Assembly (NCBI RefSeq): GCF_018613715.1
Contig: NZ_JAGGPT010000001.1
Location: forward strand, 547,919 to 611,918
Length of the DNA: 64,000 nucleotides
Direction: 5' to 3'
Source of the DNA: Chryseobacterium sp. ISL-6
GTDB lineage: Bacteria > Bacteroidota > Bacteroidia > Flavobacteriales > Weeksellaceae
Program-made: the position numbers and the translations under genes
Part shown: positions 35,981 to 45,343 of the stretch, in pieces
Position numbering within the stretch: the stretch's first letter is position 1
How the letters are laid out: each line of letters starts with the position of its first letter
Notes under the pieces: model-generated
Told to the model about the DNA's origin: nothing
Database searches by the model: none
The model's input: only the letters and a program-made list of their open reading frames with translations

Positions 35981-36964
35981 TTAGCTTATTTCTTCTAAAT
36001 CTGCAGCAAATGCGATACGGTCCGGATTTTCCTTTAAGTAAAAGATCTCCATAGTCTCCTGTTTCAAACTGCCCAGATCAAGGAGATTTACAATTCTTTT
36101 TAATTCCGTTCTTCTTGTTTTATTCTGATAATCAACAAATTCAAGTTTAAACAAAACCATGGGCTGTGCATTGATATAAGTTCCGGTCTGATTAGCACTG
36201 AGCAGCTTTGCAGTCGTTTTTAGTCCTTTAAATTTAATCAGTTCAGCTTTACCTTTCTTACCACCCTCAAATAATCTAAAAATAGAAGGCAACCCTACTC
36301 TATACAATAAAAGTATCGCAGGACAAAGAATCAAAGGATGCCAGAAGACTATAAAACGCCAACCCATCCCTGCATTTTCTGTTTGATAAGAATAGATATA
36401 ATAGCCTGCAATAAGTGCAACCAATGTTAACCAACCCAAAATGATAAGAAAGACAACAAGTATATTGATGGTCGCTACTGTTCCTGCAAAAATAAAATAA
36501 GGTACTTTTTTCATTTCCTTATCAATAAGAATATCTACTTTTTTACCTGTTTCGAAACGACGCTGCTGAGGTTTAGAGTCATTTACAGCTGCTTTTTGTA
36601 TAATATCGGTATCAACTAGATTTTTAAATAAAAGTCGAAGTTCATAAGAATTATATTTAGCATTATCTTTAGAAATTTTTACGGCTTCGATTATGTCAGC
36701 TTTTCTCGGAACTCCATTTCTATTTAAATAATCAATATTTCTTTTGGCTATAAAATTAGATAATACCCATTTACGAAAATACCCAATCAGAATGATGATC
36801 CACAATATGACAGATAATGTTAGAATGCCTAACACAAGCCATGGATTTGTATCTGTGAGTGAAGGCGGATCATCACTTTTGATGTTATAATACAAAAGCA
36901 TAGGAAATGGAATTGCAAAAAACAGCATGTAAAGCATCCAGAATATAGCAAAGCCTTTTTTCAT
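35981..36964 (-). CDS. Hypothetical multi-spanning membrane protein
   Basis: Protein of 327 residues with two pairs of transmembrane helices: about 5-27 and 42-65 at the N-terminus, then about 158-187 and 200-222 in the middle. Each pair is followed by a soluble beta-rich stretch of about 90 residues (NGVPRKADIIEAVKISKDNA and AELIKFKGLKTTAKLLSANQ). The two stretches look like related halves (DUF3592-like), which suggests an internal duplication. Part of the 35.2-38.3 kb membrane operon. Confidence 0.75.
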   Translation of the reverse strand: MKKGFAIFWMLYMLFFAIPFPMLLYYNIKSDDPPSLTDTNPWLVLGILTLSVILWIIILIGYFRKWVLSNFIAKRNIDYLNRNGVPRKADIIEAVKISKDNAKYNSYELRLLFKNLVDTDIIQKAAVNDSKPQQRRFETGKKVDILIDKEMKKVPYFIFAGTVATINILVVFLIILGWLTLVALIAGYYIYSYQTENAGMGWRFIVFWHPLILCPAILLLYRVGLPSIFRLFEGGKKGKAELIKFKGLKTTAKLLSANQTGTYINAQPMVLFKLEFVDYQNKTRRTELKRIVNLLDLGSLKQETMEIFYLKENPDRIAFAADLEEIS

Positions 36965-37007
36965 ATTTTTTTATTTGGTGATTGGTGGATCTTATTTCAT
37001 CTTAAAG

Positions 37008-37499
37008 TTACTTCTTATTTACAAATTCAAGGATAGGATTTAATATGTTTTCTATATATTCCGTTTCTCTTGCAGTGCTTTTCTTACCTCCTGAAAAAGT
37101 ATCGCTAATTGGATAATTCTTTATAAACTGTTTTTTCTTTTTGCCTATAGCATAGGCCATTTCTCCATATTCTGCTGTGTTGATAATGGCCATTTCATCC
37201 AATGCCATTAACCTTTTTCTTATTGATAATATATAGATCTTGTAAATGCTATTTGTTTTTTTATCAAACAGGAATTTAACACTGCCCCGGAAAATAAAAT
37301 CATATATCGCGTAAAAGAGCATTATCCCACCGATACCATATAAAATATACCTTATATTGTAATCCAATTGAGTAAAAAACGGAACAAAACAAAAGATGAT
37401 AACCGATAAAAAAGTGAATATCCTTATCTTGGGTAAGTATCCGAAATAAGGCCTTATAATCAGCTCTGTAGATGTTATTTCCAATTGATATTTATTCAT
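37008..37499 (-). CDS. Hypothetical PH-like membrane protein
   Basis: Unrecognised 163-residue protein with two transmembrane helices (about 27-46 and 51-70). They are embedded in a beta-rich cytoplasmic domain (VKFLFDKKTNSIYKIYILS), a layout like bacterial PH-domain membrane proteins. It is 12 nt from the next gene upstream and similar in plan to it, so the two may be distant paralogues. Confidence 0.72.
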   Translation of the reverse strand: MNKYQLEITSTELIIRPYFGYLPKIRIFTFLSVIIFCFVPFFTQLDYNIRYILYGIGGIMLFYAIYDFIFRGSVKFLFDKKTNSIYKIYILSIRKRLMALDEMAIINTAEYGEMAYAIGKKKKQFIKNYPISDTFSGGKKSTARETEYIENILNPILEFVNKK

Positions 37500-37511
37500 T
37501 GCAGTGTCCTG

Positions 37512-37985
37512 TTATTTCTCTTCAATATCCATAATGTCACTAATTTCATTAATGGCATTCTGTGCTGTTTTCGAGCTGAATAATCCTACAATAATTGGAA
37601 CTCTTTTTTCTTTACCATCTTGGTCGAATATGAAGAAAGCAGTGCTGTCCAGGGTAATAAAAAGATATTTTCCTGTCAGTACATAAAATTGTACAAAGTC
37701 TTCAAAACGATAAATAGCCTCACCACTAATGATGTTGTTTTTATGAGTTATTGTCTTAGACTGTGTGTCTATCACTAACCGCTTTGTTGTTTTTAATAAA
37801 TTGACAAGAGCAAAAAATACAAATAAGAGAGCAGCCCATAATCCGATCTTTTTTTCTGGTGGAATAATACAATATAAAGCGACACCTATAGCAAGGCATG
37901 CAAACACCCGTAAGACAGCAGTTGACATTTTAGTTTTCAAATGAAATCTATTGCCTTCCTGTGTAAAATATTTGTAATCGTTCAT
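37512..37985 (-). CDS. Hypothetical PH-like membrane protein
   Basis: Unrecognised 157-residue protein: a short polar N-terminus, two transmembrane helices (about 24-41 and 45-65), then a beta-rich domain (KRLVIDTQSKTITHKNNI, RFEDFVQFYVLTGKYLFITL). The plan matches the protein encoded next to it. It is likely an operon partner of the DUF4870-type gene 22 nt upstream. Confidence 0.72.
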   Translation of the reverse strand: MNDYKYFTQEGNRFHLKTKMSTAVLRVFACLAIGVALYCIIPPEKKIGLWAALLFVFFALVNLLKTTKRLVIDTQSKTITHKNNIISGEAIYRFEDFVQFYVLTGKYLFITLDSTAFFIFDQDGKEKRVPIIVGLFSSKTAQNAINEISDIMDIEEK

Positions 37986-38007
37986 CTCAGTTGTTCTTTA
38001 CGATGGA

Positions 38008-38331
38008 TTAACCGATAAAAGCAAATTTATCCTCAAACATTTTTCCAAATAGAGGAACAGGCTTTTCAGCATTGTTAGCCGCATTGATAATTCCTAATAT
38101 CCAGAATATCATAATCAGAAGTCCTACAATTCCTAAAAAACCTAATGCTGGCGATATAGAAACAAGGATTCGCATTACAATATTAAAGAGGATACTGATG
38201 ATCATAAGTCCCAATGACTGTCTTAAATGATATTTAAGCAGAGAATCTGCGTTGTCTTTTCCTATAAGATAAGCTATGATCCAGCCAAAAGGAGTAATAT
38301 AGGAAATGATAGATAAGGTCTTGTTATTCAT
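38008..38331 (-). CDS. DUF4870/Tic20-like small membrane protein
   Basis: Protein of 107 residues with three hydrophobic helices (about 6-23, 39-60, 62-85). The conserved pattern GWIIAYLIGKDNADSLLKYHLRQSLGL is split over the loop after the first helix and is typical of DUF4870 proteins. The start is set at 38331 (MNNKTLSIISYITP); the upstream ATG adds eight residues outside the family. It heads the five-gene operon that runs to 35251. Function unknown. Confidence 0.85.
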   Translation of the reverse strand: MNNKTLSIISYITPFGWIIAYLIGKDNADSLLKYHLRQSLGLMIISILFNIVMRILVSISPALGFLGIVGLLIMIFWILGIINAANNAEKPVPLFGKMFEDKFAFIG

Positions 38332-38562
38332 AATTTGATGATTAATTGTTAGCATTATTACTGTTACAAATATTCATTCAATAGCTGACAATTTCCAAAT
38401 TTTACTATTCTACAAAGCATCTACTCATTAGGAAGACTGCGTCTACAATGTGTCTACAGAAATTAAACAAATCTGATTTACAACATATTACAACAAACCA
38501 CAAACCACTATATTTATTGACTTTTATGTGTAGAATTAACAATTTGTCTTAATTTTAGGGAT

Positions 38563-40419
38563 ATGAAACCTGTCCGCTATCAATTGTTTTTATTTATGTG
38601 TTTATGCGTAGGCTTAAACAGTTTTGCGCAAAATATATATCTTGACAGCCTGCAGTTGGCCATCAATAATACTGACCTCCCTGAAAAAGAAAAACCTGTT
38701 TTATTGAACCGGCTTGCAGAAGTTTACCGGATAAACAGAAATTATTCTGCTGCAGAAAGTAACGCGAGACAAAGTGCCCGTATAGCTTTGCATTACAAAA
38801 ATTACATTGAAGCTACAAAAGCTTATACACTTATTACTGTTATAAAAGCTAATAACGAGCAGTTGACCTCTTTGAAACAAACCAGTGATTCAGCCTTGGT
38901 ATACGCTCAACAGGCTAAAAATCCTGTAGCGATGGCTTACGGATATTATGCACAGGCTTTTTTATATAAAACGCTGGATGATCCACAGAAAAAAATCAAG
39001 TTTTGTCAACTGGGATTAAAAGAACTGGAAAAGTCACCTGATCCTTATATTGCGGCAAAACTGTATTACCAGCTTTATGCTGCTTATTCCAATTGGAACA
39101 ATGTACCACAGGCTAATAAATACGCTCTCAAAACGACCGAAAATGCATTAAAAACAAAAGATTACAACCTACTGAGTAATTCTTATGCAGCATTATCAGT
39201 AGCTCATGAATATAACTACAATGCCACTAAAGAAAAAAAGGAACTTGACAGTGTATTATTTTATCTAAAAAAATCAGAAGCCCTCTACCTTAAATACCCA
39301 ACACAGGTATCCAATTATACATATGCCATCACTTGCATCAACATTGCAAATGTCTACTTCAAATATTTCCCCGTCAATGATAAAAATGCTGAAAAAAATG
39401 CCATTTATTATGCTCAAACAGCTGGAAATATTTTAAAAAATAATCCCAATGCTTCAGAAGTTAAAGCGAGCAGTTTGGGTTTATTGAGCGAATATGCATC
39501 ACGAAGTGGCAACACTAGTTTAACGGAAAGCTACTTATTAGAGGCCTACAATCTTATGAAAGCTGATCAGCATCCCTATTACTACACACTAATCAATATC
39601 ACCCGATCCTTATCCATTTTTTATAAAAAGCAGGGTAATTTTGAGAAAGCCATTGCCTTTCAGGAAGAAGTAACTGAGTACAGCAATAAGAATTTTAATC
39701 AGGAACAGGCACTGAATTCTCAAAAACTGGAAATACAATTTGAAACTGAAAAGAAAAACAATGAGGTAAAAATTTTAAAAGAAAGAGAAGCAAGTCGTAA
39801 AATACAAAACTATTTATATGTCTGCATTGTGATAGCTTGCTTGCTGGGGTTGCTCTTTATGTTCCGGTCATATCATTTTAAATTGCGTCTGTCTTTAGAG
39901 CGTGAAAAGCAGCTGCAGTTAGAAAAACAGGAATCTGAAATGCAGATGAAGTTAGAAAAAGAGGAACAGGCGAGATTAAAAGCGGAACAGCAATTACTGG
40001 AAGCTCAACAGCAGCAATTGCAAAAGGAGGCAATGGCCAATGTCCTTCAACTGGAACATAAAAACCGTATGTTGCATACCATAAAAGATAAACTGGCTGA
40101 TGATAATTCATTAAATATGCAAAAGATCGTAAGAGAAGAAATGGTTCTGGATAATGATTTTGAAGGCGCTAAACTACAAATCCAGCAGATACACCCGGAC
40201 TTTTTTAACCTCATCAATGAAAAAGCACAAAAAAAACTTACCCTTTTAGATATGAAGCTTTGTGCTTATCTCTATCTTAAAATGGATACCCGGCAGATCT
40301 CACAGCTCATGCATATTGAACCTAAAAGTGTACGAATGAGCCGTTATAGAGTTAAACAGAAATTAGGACTGGAGAAAGATGATGATCTCAACTTATTTTT
40401 ACAAAGTGTAGGCAATTGA
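38563..40419 (+). CDS. TPR membrane-anchored HTH regulator
   Basis: Bacteroidota-type regulator of 618 residues. The order is a signal peptide (1-22, ending FAQ), TPR-like helical repeats (about 25-390) outside the cytoplasmic membrane, one transmembrane helix (about 413-434), a glutamine/glutamate-rich coiled coil (about 440-505), and a C-terminal LuxR-like helix-turn-helix (about 555-612; DMKLCAYLYLKMDTRQISQL, then KSVRMSRYRVKQKLGL). It would link an envelope signal to gene expression. The S41 protease gene follows 85 nt later on the same strand and may be co-regulated. No histidine kinase domain is present. Confidence 0.9.
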   Translation: MKPVRYQLFLFMCLCVGLNSFAQNIYLDSLQLAINNTDLPEKEKPVLLNRLAEVYRINRNYSAAESNARQSARIALHYKNYIEATKAYTLITVIKANNEQLTSLKQTSDSALVYAQQAKNPVAMAYGYYAQAFLYKTLDDPQKKIKFCQLGLKELEKSPDPYIAAKLYYQLYAAYSNWNNVPQANKYALKTTENALKTKDYNLLSNSYAALSVAHEYNYNATKEKKELDSVLFYLKKSEALYLKYPTQVSNYTYAITCINIANVYFKYFPVNDKNAEKNAIYYAQTAGNILKNNPNASEVKASSLGLLSEYASRSGNTSLTESYLLEAYNLMKADQHPYYYTLINITRSLSIFYKKQGNFEKAIAFQEEVTEYSNKNFNQEQALNSQKLEIQFETEKKNNEVKILKEREASRKIQNYLYVCIVIACLLGLLFMFRSYHFKLRLSLEREKQLQLEKQESEMQMKLEKEEQARLKAEQQLLEAQQQQLQKEAMANVLQLEHKNRMLHTIKDKLADDNSLNMQKIVREEMVLDNDFEGAKLQIQQIHPDFFNLINEKAQKKLTLLDMKLCAYLYLKMDTRQISQLMHIEPKSVRMSRYRVKQKLGLEKDDDLNLFLQSVGN

Positions 40420-40504
40420 AACAAGTGATTATTTCTCACTTAATTTTTTAATCACTTATTGTATTCCGTCTATTCTTTTTATTTTTAAATATTAAAATTA
40501 AACC

Positions 40505-41944
40505 ATGAAAAAAACAATAGTGAGCATTTCCATTTTACTGAGTGGAATCTTTATACAGGCTCAATTACTAAATCCAGGTTTTGAAAAAACTGAAAATAAT
40601 TATCCCACAGACTGGAGCAATAAAATCCTTGATCTCTATGAGATGAAGGCAGATAATGTAGTTAAACATTCTGGTACAAATTCATTACAGATCTCAAGTA
40701 AAAAAGAAAGTGCCAATGAATTACAAACTTTTTCACAGAAAGTCCCTGTTCCTGGAAAAGGCTTAAGAAAGATAGAAATCAGTGCTTATATCAAATCAGA
40801 AAATGTACAAGGAAATATTGCACTTTGGACACAGGTTCGTGATGAGAAAAAAAACATGATTGATTTCGCAAATTCTGTTACACAGAATCATAAAGTAAGT
40901 CCTAATGAAGATTGGAAAAAATATTTCTTAGAATTTATATTAGATGATCAGGCAAATTACTTTGTACTAGGAGGCTTTTTAATGGGAGGTGGAAAAGTTT
41001 GGTTTGATGATTTTTCAGTTTCAGAGATTCCATTTTCTGGAAAACCAGCCTCTAAACCAGCTATAAAATATATTGATGAATTTAAAAGTATTGTAAAAAG
41101 AAATTCAATTTTTAAAGATAAAATAGACTGGAACACATTGGAAGCAAATCTGCAAAAACTTTCTAATGGAATGGAAACAGTGGATGACACTACTCCAGCG
41201 ATCCAATATATTATGAAAGCATTAAACAATGCAGGTGATAATCACTCTTTCATTGATAATAAGGAATATTCTGAGGAGAAAAAAAGCAATAAGAGTTCTC
41301 CGATTGAACCTGAATCAAAATTGTTGGATAAAAACATCGGTTACGTTATGGTTCCTGGGTTTTCTTCTTTAAATAAGGAAGTAGGTAATGCATTTGCAGA
41401 AAAAATTCAACATATGATTGAAACGTTGGATTCTGAAAATACGATCAAGGGATGGATTGTTGATCTAAGACCAAATACAGGAGGAAATATGTATCCGATG
41501 ATCACCGGCTTAGGACCATTGACTGGTGAAGGTACCCTGGGTTACTTTACAAAAGATGGAAAAAGCAAAAGTGATTGGAGTTATAAAAATGGAAAAAGCT
41601 ATAATGTCAAAGTTTCCAAACCTTATACGCTTAAAAAACAAGATCAGAAAATTGCTGTTTTAATAGGCCCAAGTACGGCTAGCAGTGGTGAAGCTACAAC
41701 GATTTCGTTTATAGGAAAAAAGAATGTTAAGACTTTTGGACAACCTTCTGCCGGGCTTACGAGTGCTAATCAGGCTTATAGACTCAGTGATGGAAAGACC
41801 CTTCTCTTAGCAATAACTTATGAAATGGACAGAGCAGGAAAAAAATATATGGGAAAGATAGAGCCTGACGTCCTTATAACTCCATCCACTGACAAAAATA
41901 TCGATGCTGAGATACAAAAAGCATCTGTATGGATTTTAGAATAA
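40505..41944 (+). CDS. S41-family C-terminal processing peptidase
   Basis: Secreted serine protease or tail-specific-peptidase-like enzyme of 479 residues. After a signal peptide (1-19) comes a carbohydrate-binding-like beta domain (about 20-175, opening LLNPGFEKTENNYPTDW), then the S41 core. The nucleophile region is IGPSTASSGEATTISF, and GWIVDLRPNTGGNMYP precedes it as in the family. There is no clear PDZ domain, so it belongs to the short S41 type common in Bacteroidota. It ends at a bidirectional terminator (41950-41975). Confidence 0.9.
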   Translation: MKKTIVSISILLSGIFIQAQLLNPGFEKTENNYPTDWSNKILDLYEMKADNVVKHSGTNSLQISSKKESANELQTFSQKVPVPGKGLRKIEISAYIKSENVQGNIALWTQVRDEKKNMIDFANSVTQNHKVSPNEDWKKYFLEFILDDQANYFVLGGFLMGGGKVWFDDFSVSEIPFSGKPASKPAIKYIDEFKSIVKRNSIFKDKIDWNTLEANLQKLSNGMETVDDTTPAIQYIMKALNNAGDNHSFIDNKEYSEEKKSNKSSPIEPESKLLDKNIGYVMVPGFSSLNKEVGNAFAEKIQHMIETLDSENTIKGWIVDLRPNTGGNMYPMITGLGPLTGEGTLGYFTKDGKSKSDWSYKNGKSYNVKVSKPYTLKKQDQKIAVLIGPSTASSGEATTISFIGKKNVKTFGQPSAGLTSANQAYRLSDGKTLLLAITYEMDRAGKKYMGKIEPDVLITPSTDKNIDAEIQKASVWILE

Positions 41945-41949
41945 ATAAA

Positions 41950-41975
41950 AAGGCTTCGATTATGGAAGCCTTTTA
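41950..41975. terminator. Bidirectional terminator
   Basis: Perfect 8-bp stem AAGGCTTC/GAAGCCTT with a 7-nt loop, T4 after it and AAAA before it, between convergent genes. Confidence 0.85.
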
Positions 41976-41989
41976 TATGAGTTTAAGAA

Positions 41990-43138
41990 TTACTCTTTTT
42001 TAAGAACATACATACTTGAAAACAGTTTATTGTCGTTAAATATCAAATTGATTTTATAGGTAGGGTTTTTAATCTCTAAATAATTGGAATACTTTAATCC
42101 GGTATCGCCAATGATATCATTTTTACCGATAACCTTTACTACATCCTCTCCTTTCATTCCTTTTTTTAACTGATTTTCAAATGATGTCTCCACCGCTTCA
42201 AAGTCATTAATAGAATAGCCTTTTAAAATATTATTCTTTTGATCATTCTCTCCGTTTTTACCTGCTGTAAAATAGAAATAGAAATTATTGTATTTGTTTT
42301 CATGCATAACTTCCTGTAAACCTCCCTTGGGGTTCAATGTAATCACTCTTTCAAAGTTTTTGCTGGTGAAAGACTTAACGAAATCAGCTTCAGTTGATGT
42401 ACCAAGTCTAAGGTCATTAATATTCCAGTTCTTATCAATTTTTAAGACCGGTTTGTTTTTAATATCCTTTGAGTCTGTCCTGTTCTTCGTTAATTCTTTA
42501 GTGTATGCTTCGTGATCACATCCTCCAAAATCAATAAGACCATTCATGCTATCCCAATAGCAGTTTTTAGATAGATTGGATTTATTTAAGATAATGAGCC
42601 TGTCATAGTCCGGTGCATAGAAAATATACTTATTCTGTTTTCTCACATTCCAATACAGACCATTATCTGTATTAGGGTTCTTGGTCCCCTTTCCATATTG
42701 GCTTTCAAGTTTTTTCAGGATCTCTTTTTTAAGAGTTGGTGTTTGCATTTCCATTCTGAATCCATAAATGGTAGGATCTGCTTTGTATTCTTTTAAAATT
42801 TTAGCAAGCTCTGTTTTGTCTTTAAATCCCTTCATATCAAAGTGCCCTCCACCAAACTTGGTAATGCTATCTGTTTTGAGCCGCTCAGAATTAATCTGAA
42901 GAAATACTTTTTGTCCCTTTAGATCAATTCCATCAAATGTATATTTTCCCGGGTTATCCATTTCTATCAAAAGGCCATACGCATACTCAACTGTTTCTAC
43001 ACCGATCATATTTTTATCGTTAAAGTCTACGATCTTTTCAATCGGTTCATCTAAATTCAGTTTGAAAAGATCTACTTTTTCTTGACCATTGCACGCAAGC
43101 ATTAAAAATAAAAAAAAGAGATAGGATAAATATTTCAT
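41990..43138 (-). CDS. Hypothetical lipoprotein
   Basis: Unrecognised 382-residue lipoprotein. The signal is MKYLSYLFFLFLMLAC with the lipid cysteine at residue 16. The mature protein is mixed alpha/beta and has four cysteines after the signal peptide (CYWD, CDHE pair), which might bind metal or form a disulfide. No domain was recognised. It is monocistronic; the DUF1569 gene upstream is 67 nt away on the same strand. Confidence 0.72.
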   Translation of the reverse strand: MKYLSYLFFLFLMLACNGQEKVDLFKLNLDEPIEKIVDFNDKNMIGVETVEYAYGLLIEMDNPGKYTFDGIDLKGQKVFLQINSERLKTDSITKFGGGHFDMKGFKDKTELAKILKEYKADPTIYGFRMEMQTPTLKKEILKKLESQYGKGTKNPNTDNGLYWNVRKQNKYIFYAPDYDRLIILNKSNLSKNCYWDSMNGLIDFGGCDHEAYTKELTKNRTDSKDIKNKPVLKIDKNWNINDLRLGTSTEADFVKSFTSKNFERVITLNPKGGLQEVMHENKYNNFYFYFTAGKNGENDQKNNILKGYSINDFEAVETSFENQLKKGMKGEDVVKVIGKNDIIGDTGLKYSNYLEIKNPTYKINLIFNDNKLFSSMYVLKKE

Positions 43139-43205
43139 GGTATTGGTTAATTTTATTTCTAAAACACCAATATAAGAAGAAATAATGATTAGACTTCAGT
43201 TTAAA

Positions 43206-43655
43206 TCAGGCATTAAACTGACGCAGGTGGTGATCCATATGTTTATATACAAAAATACCCAATTCATAAGGTTTCATCCTTCCAAAAAAATTATGAATAA
43301 AATCGGGATTCGAATAATTTCCATAGGCCTCGATCTGTTCCATCCATATCTTCTTCTGTTGCTCAAGGTTACCATCTAGTCCCTTGATGGCAAAATTTCC
43401 TGCCGGAATATTCTTATCCATTGGTTTATCATTTTTCACCAAGCTTCTTAAAGCCATTTTCCCAAATATTTTCCCCATAAATTCCTGTTTATAACCTTGC
43501 TTATCTACACCCAGAATCCAATCATTCCATATGGTACAGTGCTTGGTCATCTGATAAAGATTCATTTTTCCCCACTGAGCTGTATTCTTTTCCGTAAGGG
43601 AATTTATCCTTTTGATCAATTCTTGTCTGGTTGTATTTTCAAATATTGTTTTCAT
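43206..43655 (-). CDS. DUF1569 (DinB-like) protein
   Basis: Cytosolic protein of 149 residues of the DUF1569 family, a DinB-like four-helix bundle. It has WGKMNLYQMTKHCTIWNDWI near 33-52, with the conserved histidine, and a C-terminal YKHMDHHLRQF histidine cluster that completes the usual metal site. DinB-like proteins are often thiol-dependent transferases, but this subfamily has no assigned reaction. It is divergent from the GlxA-type regulator gene. Confidence 0.88.
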   Translation of the reverse strand: MKTIFENTTRQELIKRINSLTEKNTAQWGKMNLYQMTKHCTIWNDWILGVDKQGYKQEFMGKIFGKMALRSLVKNDKPMDKNIPAGNFAIKGLDGNLEQQKKIWMEQIEAYGNYSNPDFIHNFFGRMKPYELGIFVYKHMDHHLRQFNA

Positions 43656-43747
43656 AACTGATTTTTATGTAAAATTAGAAGGTTTGGAAACGGGATCCGC
43701 AACGGTTAAATGACAACAAGCAGTGTATTTTGTGCCATTTTTTTACG

Positions 43748-43755
43748 TATTTTTG
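43748..43755 (+). promoter_or_regulatory. -7 element (TATTTTTG) before GlxA-type regulator
   Basis: TAnnTTTG match. A TTG at 43730-43732 lies 15 nt upstream, a shorter spacer than usual. It places transcription start near 43761 and favours the ATG at 43777. Confidence 0.4.
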
Positions 43756-43776
43756 AGTACACAAGCATATCTACCT

Positions 43777-44763
43777 ATGAAACATATTTCAATAATAGTG
43801 TATGAAGATGCAATGCCTACCGCACTATCTACTACAACAGCACTACTTACCAGCGCCAATGAAGCAGCATTAATAAAAGGAATGCCACCTCCCTTTCAGA
43901 TAGAATTGGTGGGTGTTCATCATAAAAATGTACAGTCAAGTCTGCCTATGCAATTTAGCTGTAGTAAAACGCTGTCTGATGAATTTGACACTGATGTTGT
44001 TATCATTCCGCCAATGAAGGCCGGACCTGAGGACATCAATACTATATTATCTAAGAACTCAAAACTGATTGATTGGGTCAAGAAAATGTACGAACAGAAA
44101 TCTGAGATCATTAGTCTTTGTACAGGGGCTTATTTCCTTGCCGAAAGTGGTCTTCTGGATAATATGCCTGCTACTTCTCATTGGAATGCAATAGAAGATC
44201 TTCAGCAAAGGTATCCTTTAATTGATTTCAAACCGGATCATGTGGTCACCCATTCAAAAGCGATCATTACTGGTGGTGGTGGATTTTCATCGTTAAATGC
44301 CCTTTTGTATTTTATAGAAAAAAACTGTGGCAAAGAGATATCGGTTTCTTTAAGTAAATATTATGAACTCGATTACGGAAGGACCTCTCAGAATATTTTT
44401 ACGATTTTCTCCGGACAACGCCGGCACGATGATCATGATATCCATATCGCTCAAAGCTATATAGAGAAGGAATTTACTACAGAGATCTCAGTAGAACAGG
44501 TCGCCAGTCAGGTGAATATGAGCAGAAGAAATTTTATCCGTCGATTTAAAAATGCGACCTCACTAAATCCTATAGAATATATTCAAAGGGTAAAAGTAGA
44601 GGCTGCAAAAAAAGCACTGGAAGCCGGAGAGAATAATATTGCTGATGTTACCTACAGTATGGGCTATAATGATCTTAGAACTTTCAGAACTGTATTTAAA
44701 AGAATTACTGGATTAACCCCTATAGACTATAGAAATAAATATAAAAGTCAGGAAATAGCTTAG
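43777..44763 (+). CDS. GlxA-family AraC transcriptional regulator
   Basis: Regulator of 328 residues with an N-terminal DJ-1/PfpI-like domain (about 1-190) and two C-terminal AraC HTH motifs (about 225-325). The DJ-1 part keeps the cysteine-elbow segment SLCTGAYFLAESGLL. The HTHs are VEQVASQVNMSRRNFIRRFK and NIADVTYSMGYNDLRTFRTV. The start at 43777 is chosen from the promoter position and the family opening MKHISIIVYEDAM. Members often control amine or amino-acid catabolism; the target here is unknown. A P-loop ATPase gene follows after 15 nt. Confidence 0.93.
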   Translation: MKHISIIVYEDAMPTALSTTTALLTSANEAALIKGMPPPFQIELVGVHHKNVQSSLPMQFSCSKTLSDEFDTDVVIIPPMKAGPEDINTILSKNSKLIDWVKKMYEQKSEIISLCTGAYFLAESGLLDNMPATSHWNAIEDLQQRYPLIDFKPDHVVTHSKAIITGGGGFSSLNALLYFIEKNCGKEISVSLSKYYELDYGRTSQNIFTIFSGQRRHDDHDIHIAQSYIEKEFTTEISVEQVASQVNMSRRNFIRRFKNATSLNPIEYIQRVKVEAAKKALEAGENNIADVTYSMGYNDLRTFRTVFKRITGLTPIDYRNKYKSQEIA

Positions 44764-44778
44764 GTAGAAGTTTGATTT

Positions 44779-45336
44779 ATGAAGTACCAAAACGATAATT
44801 TTTATATAATAACCGGAGGTCCGGGTGTTGGAAAGACAACAATTCTCAAGCAACTCGAAAAGATGGGATACCTTACTGTATCGGAAGATGCCAGAAAGAT
44901 CATACAGGAACAGGTACAAAATCATGGTAATGGTCTTCCCTGGAAAGATAAAGAACTGTATACACATCTCATGATCAATGCATCAGTATATAGTTTTAAA
45001 GCCATATCAAATGATAAAAGGAATATTGTATTCTTTGACCGTGGGATTGTAGATGCATTTTGTTATGCTGAAATGATAGACTTAGTGATCTCTCCTGACA
45101 TGAAAGATATTACCGAGACTTACCGTTATAATCATAAAGTTTTCATTCTTCCGCCGTGGCCGGAAATTTATGAAACTGATGATGAAAGAAAACAAACCTG
45201 GGAAGAAGCTGTTGCAACTTATGATGCGATGAAAAATACCTACTCTATTTATGGGTATCAAACCATTGATGTTCCTTTGGAAACGGTTGAGAACAGGGTT
45301 AAATTTATTTTGGATAAAATTGTAAATCCCTTATAA
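44779..45336 (+). CDS. P-loop ATPase (AAA_28-type)
   Basis: ATP-binding protein of 185 residues. Walker A is TGGPGVGKTTIL at about 12-23, then SEDARKIIQEQ. A likely Walker B is IVFFDRGIVDAF, and the C-terminal lid contains DDERKQTWEEAVATYDAM. The family resembles nucleotide kinases and may phosphorylate a small metabolite; the substrate is unknown. It starts 15 nt after the regulator gene and is likely co-transcribed. It is convergent with the next gene. Confidence 0.88.
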   Translation: MKYQNDNFYIITGGPGVGKTTILKQLEKMGYLTVSEDARKIIQEQVQNHGNGLPWKDKELYTHLMINASVYSFKAISNDKRNIVFFDRGIVDAFCYAEMIDLVISPDMKDITETYRYNHKVFILPPWPEIYETDDERKQTWEEAVATYDAMKNTYSIYGYQTIDVPLETVENRVKFILDKIVNPL

Positions 45337-45343
45337 TAACCAA

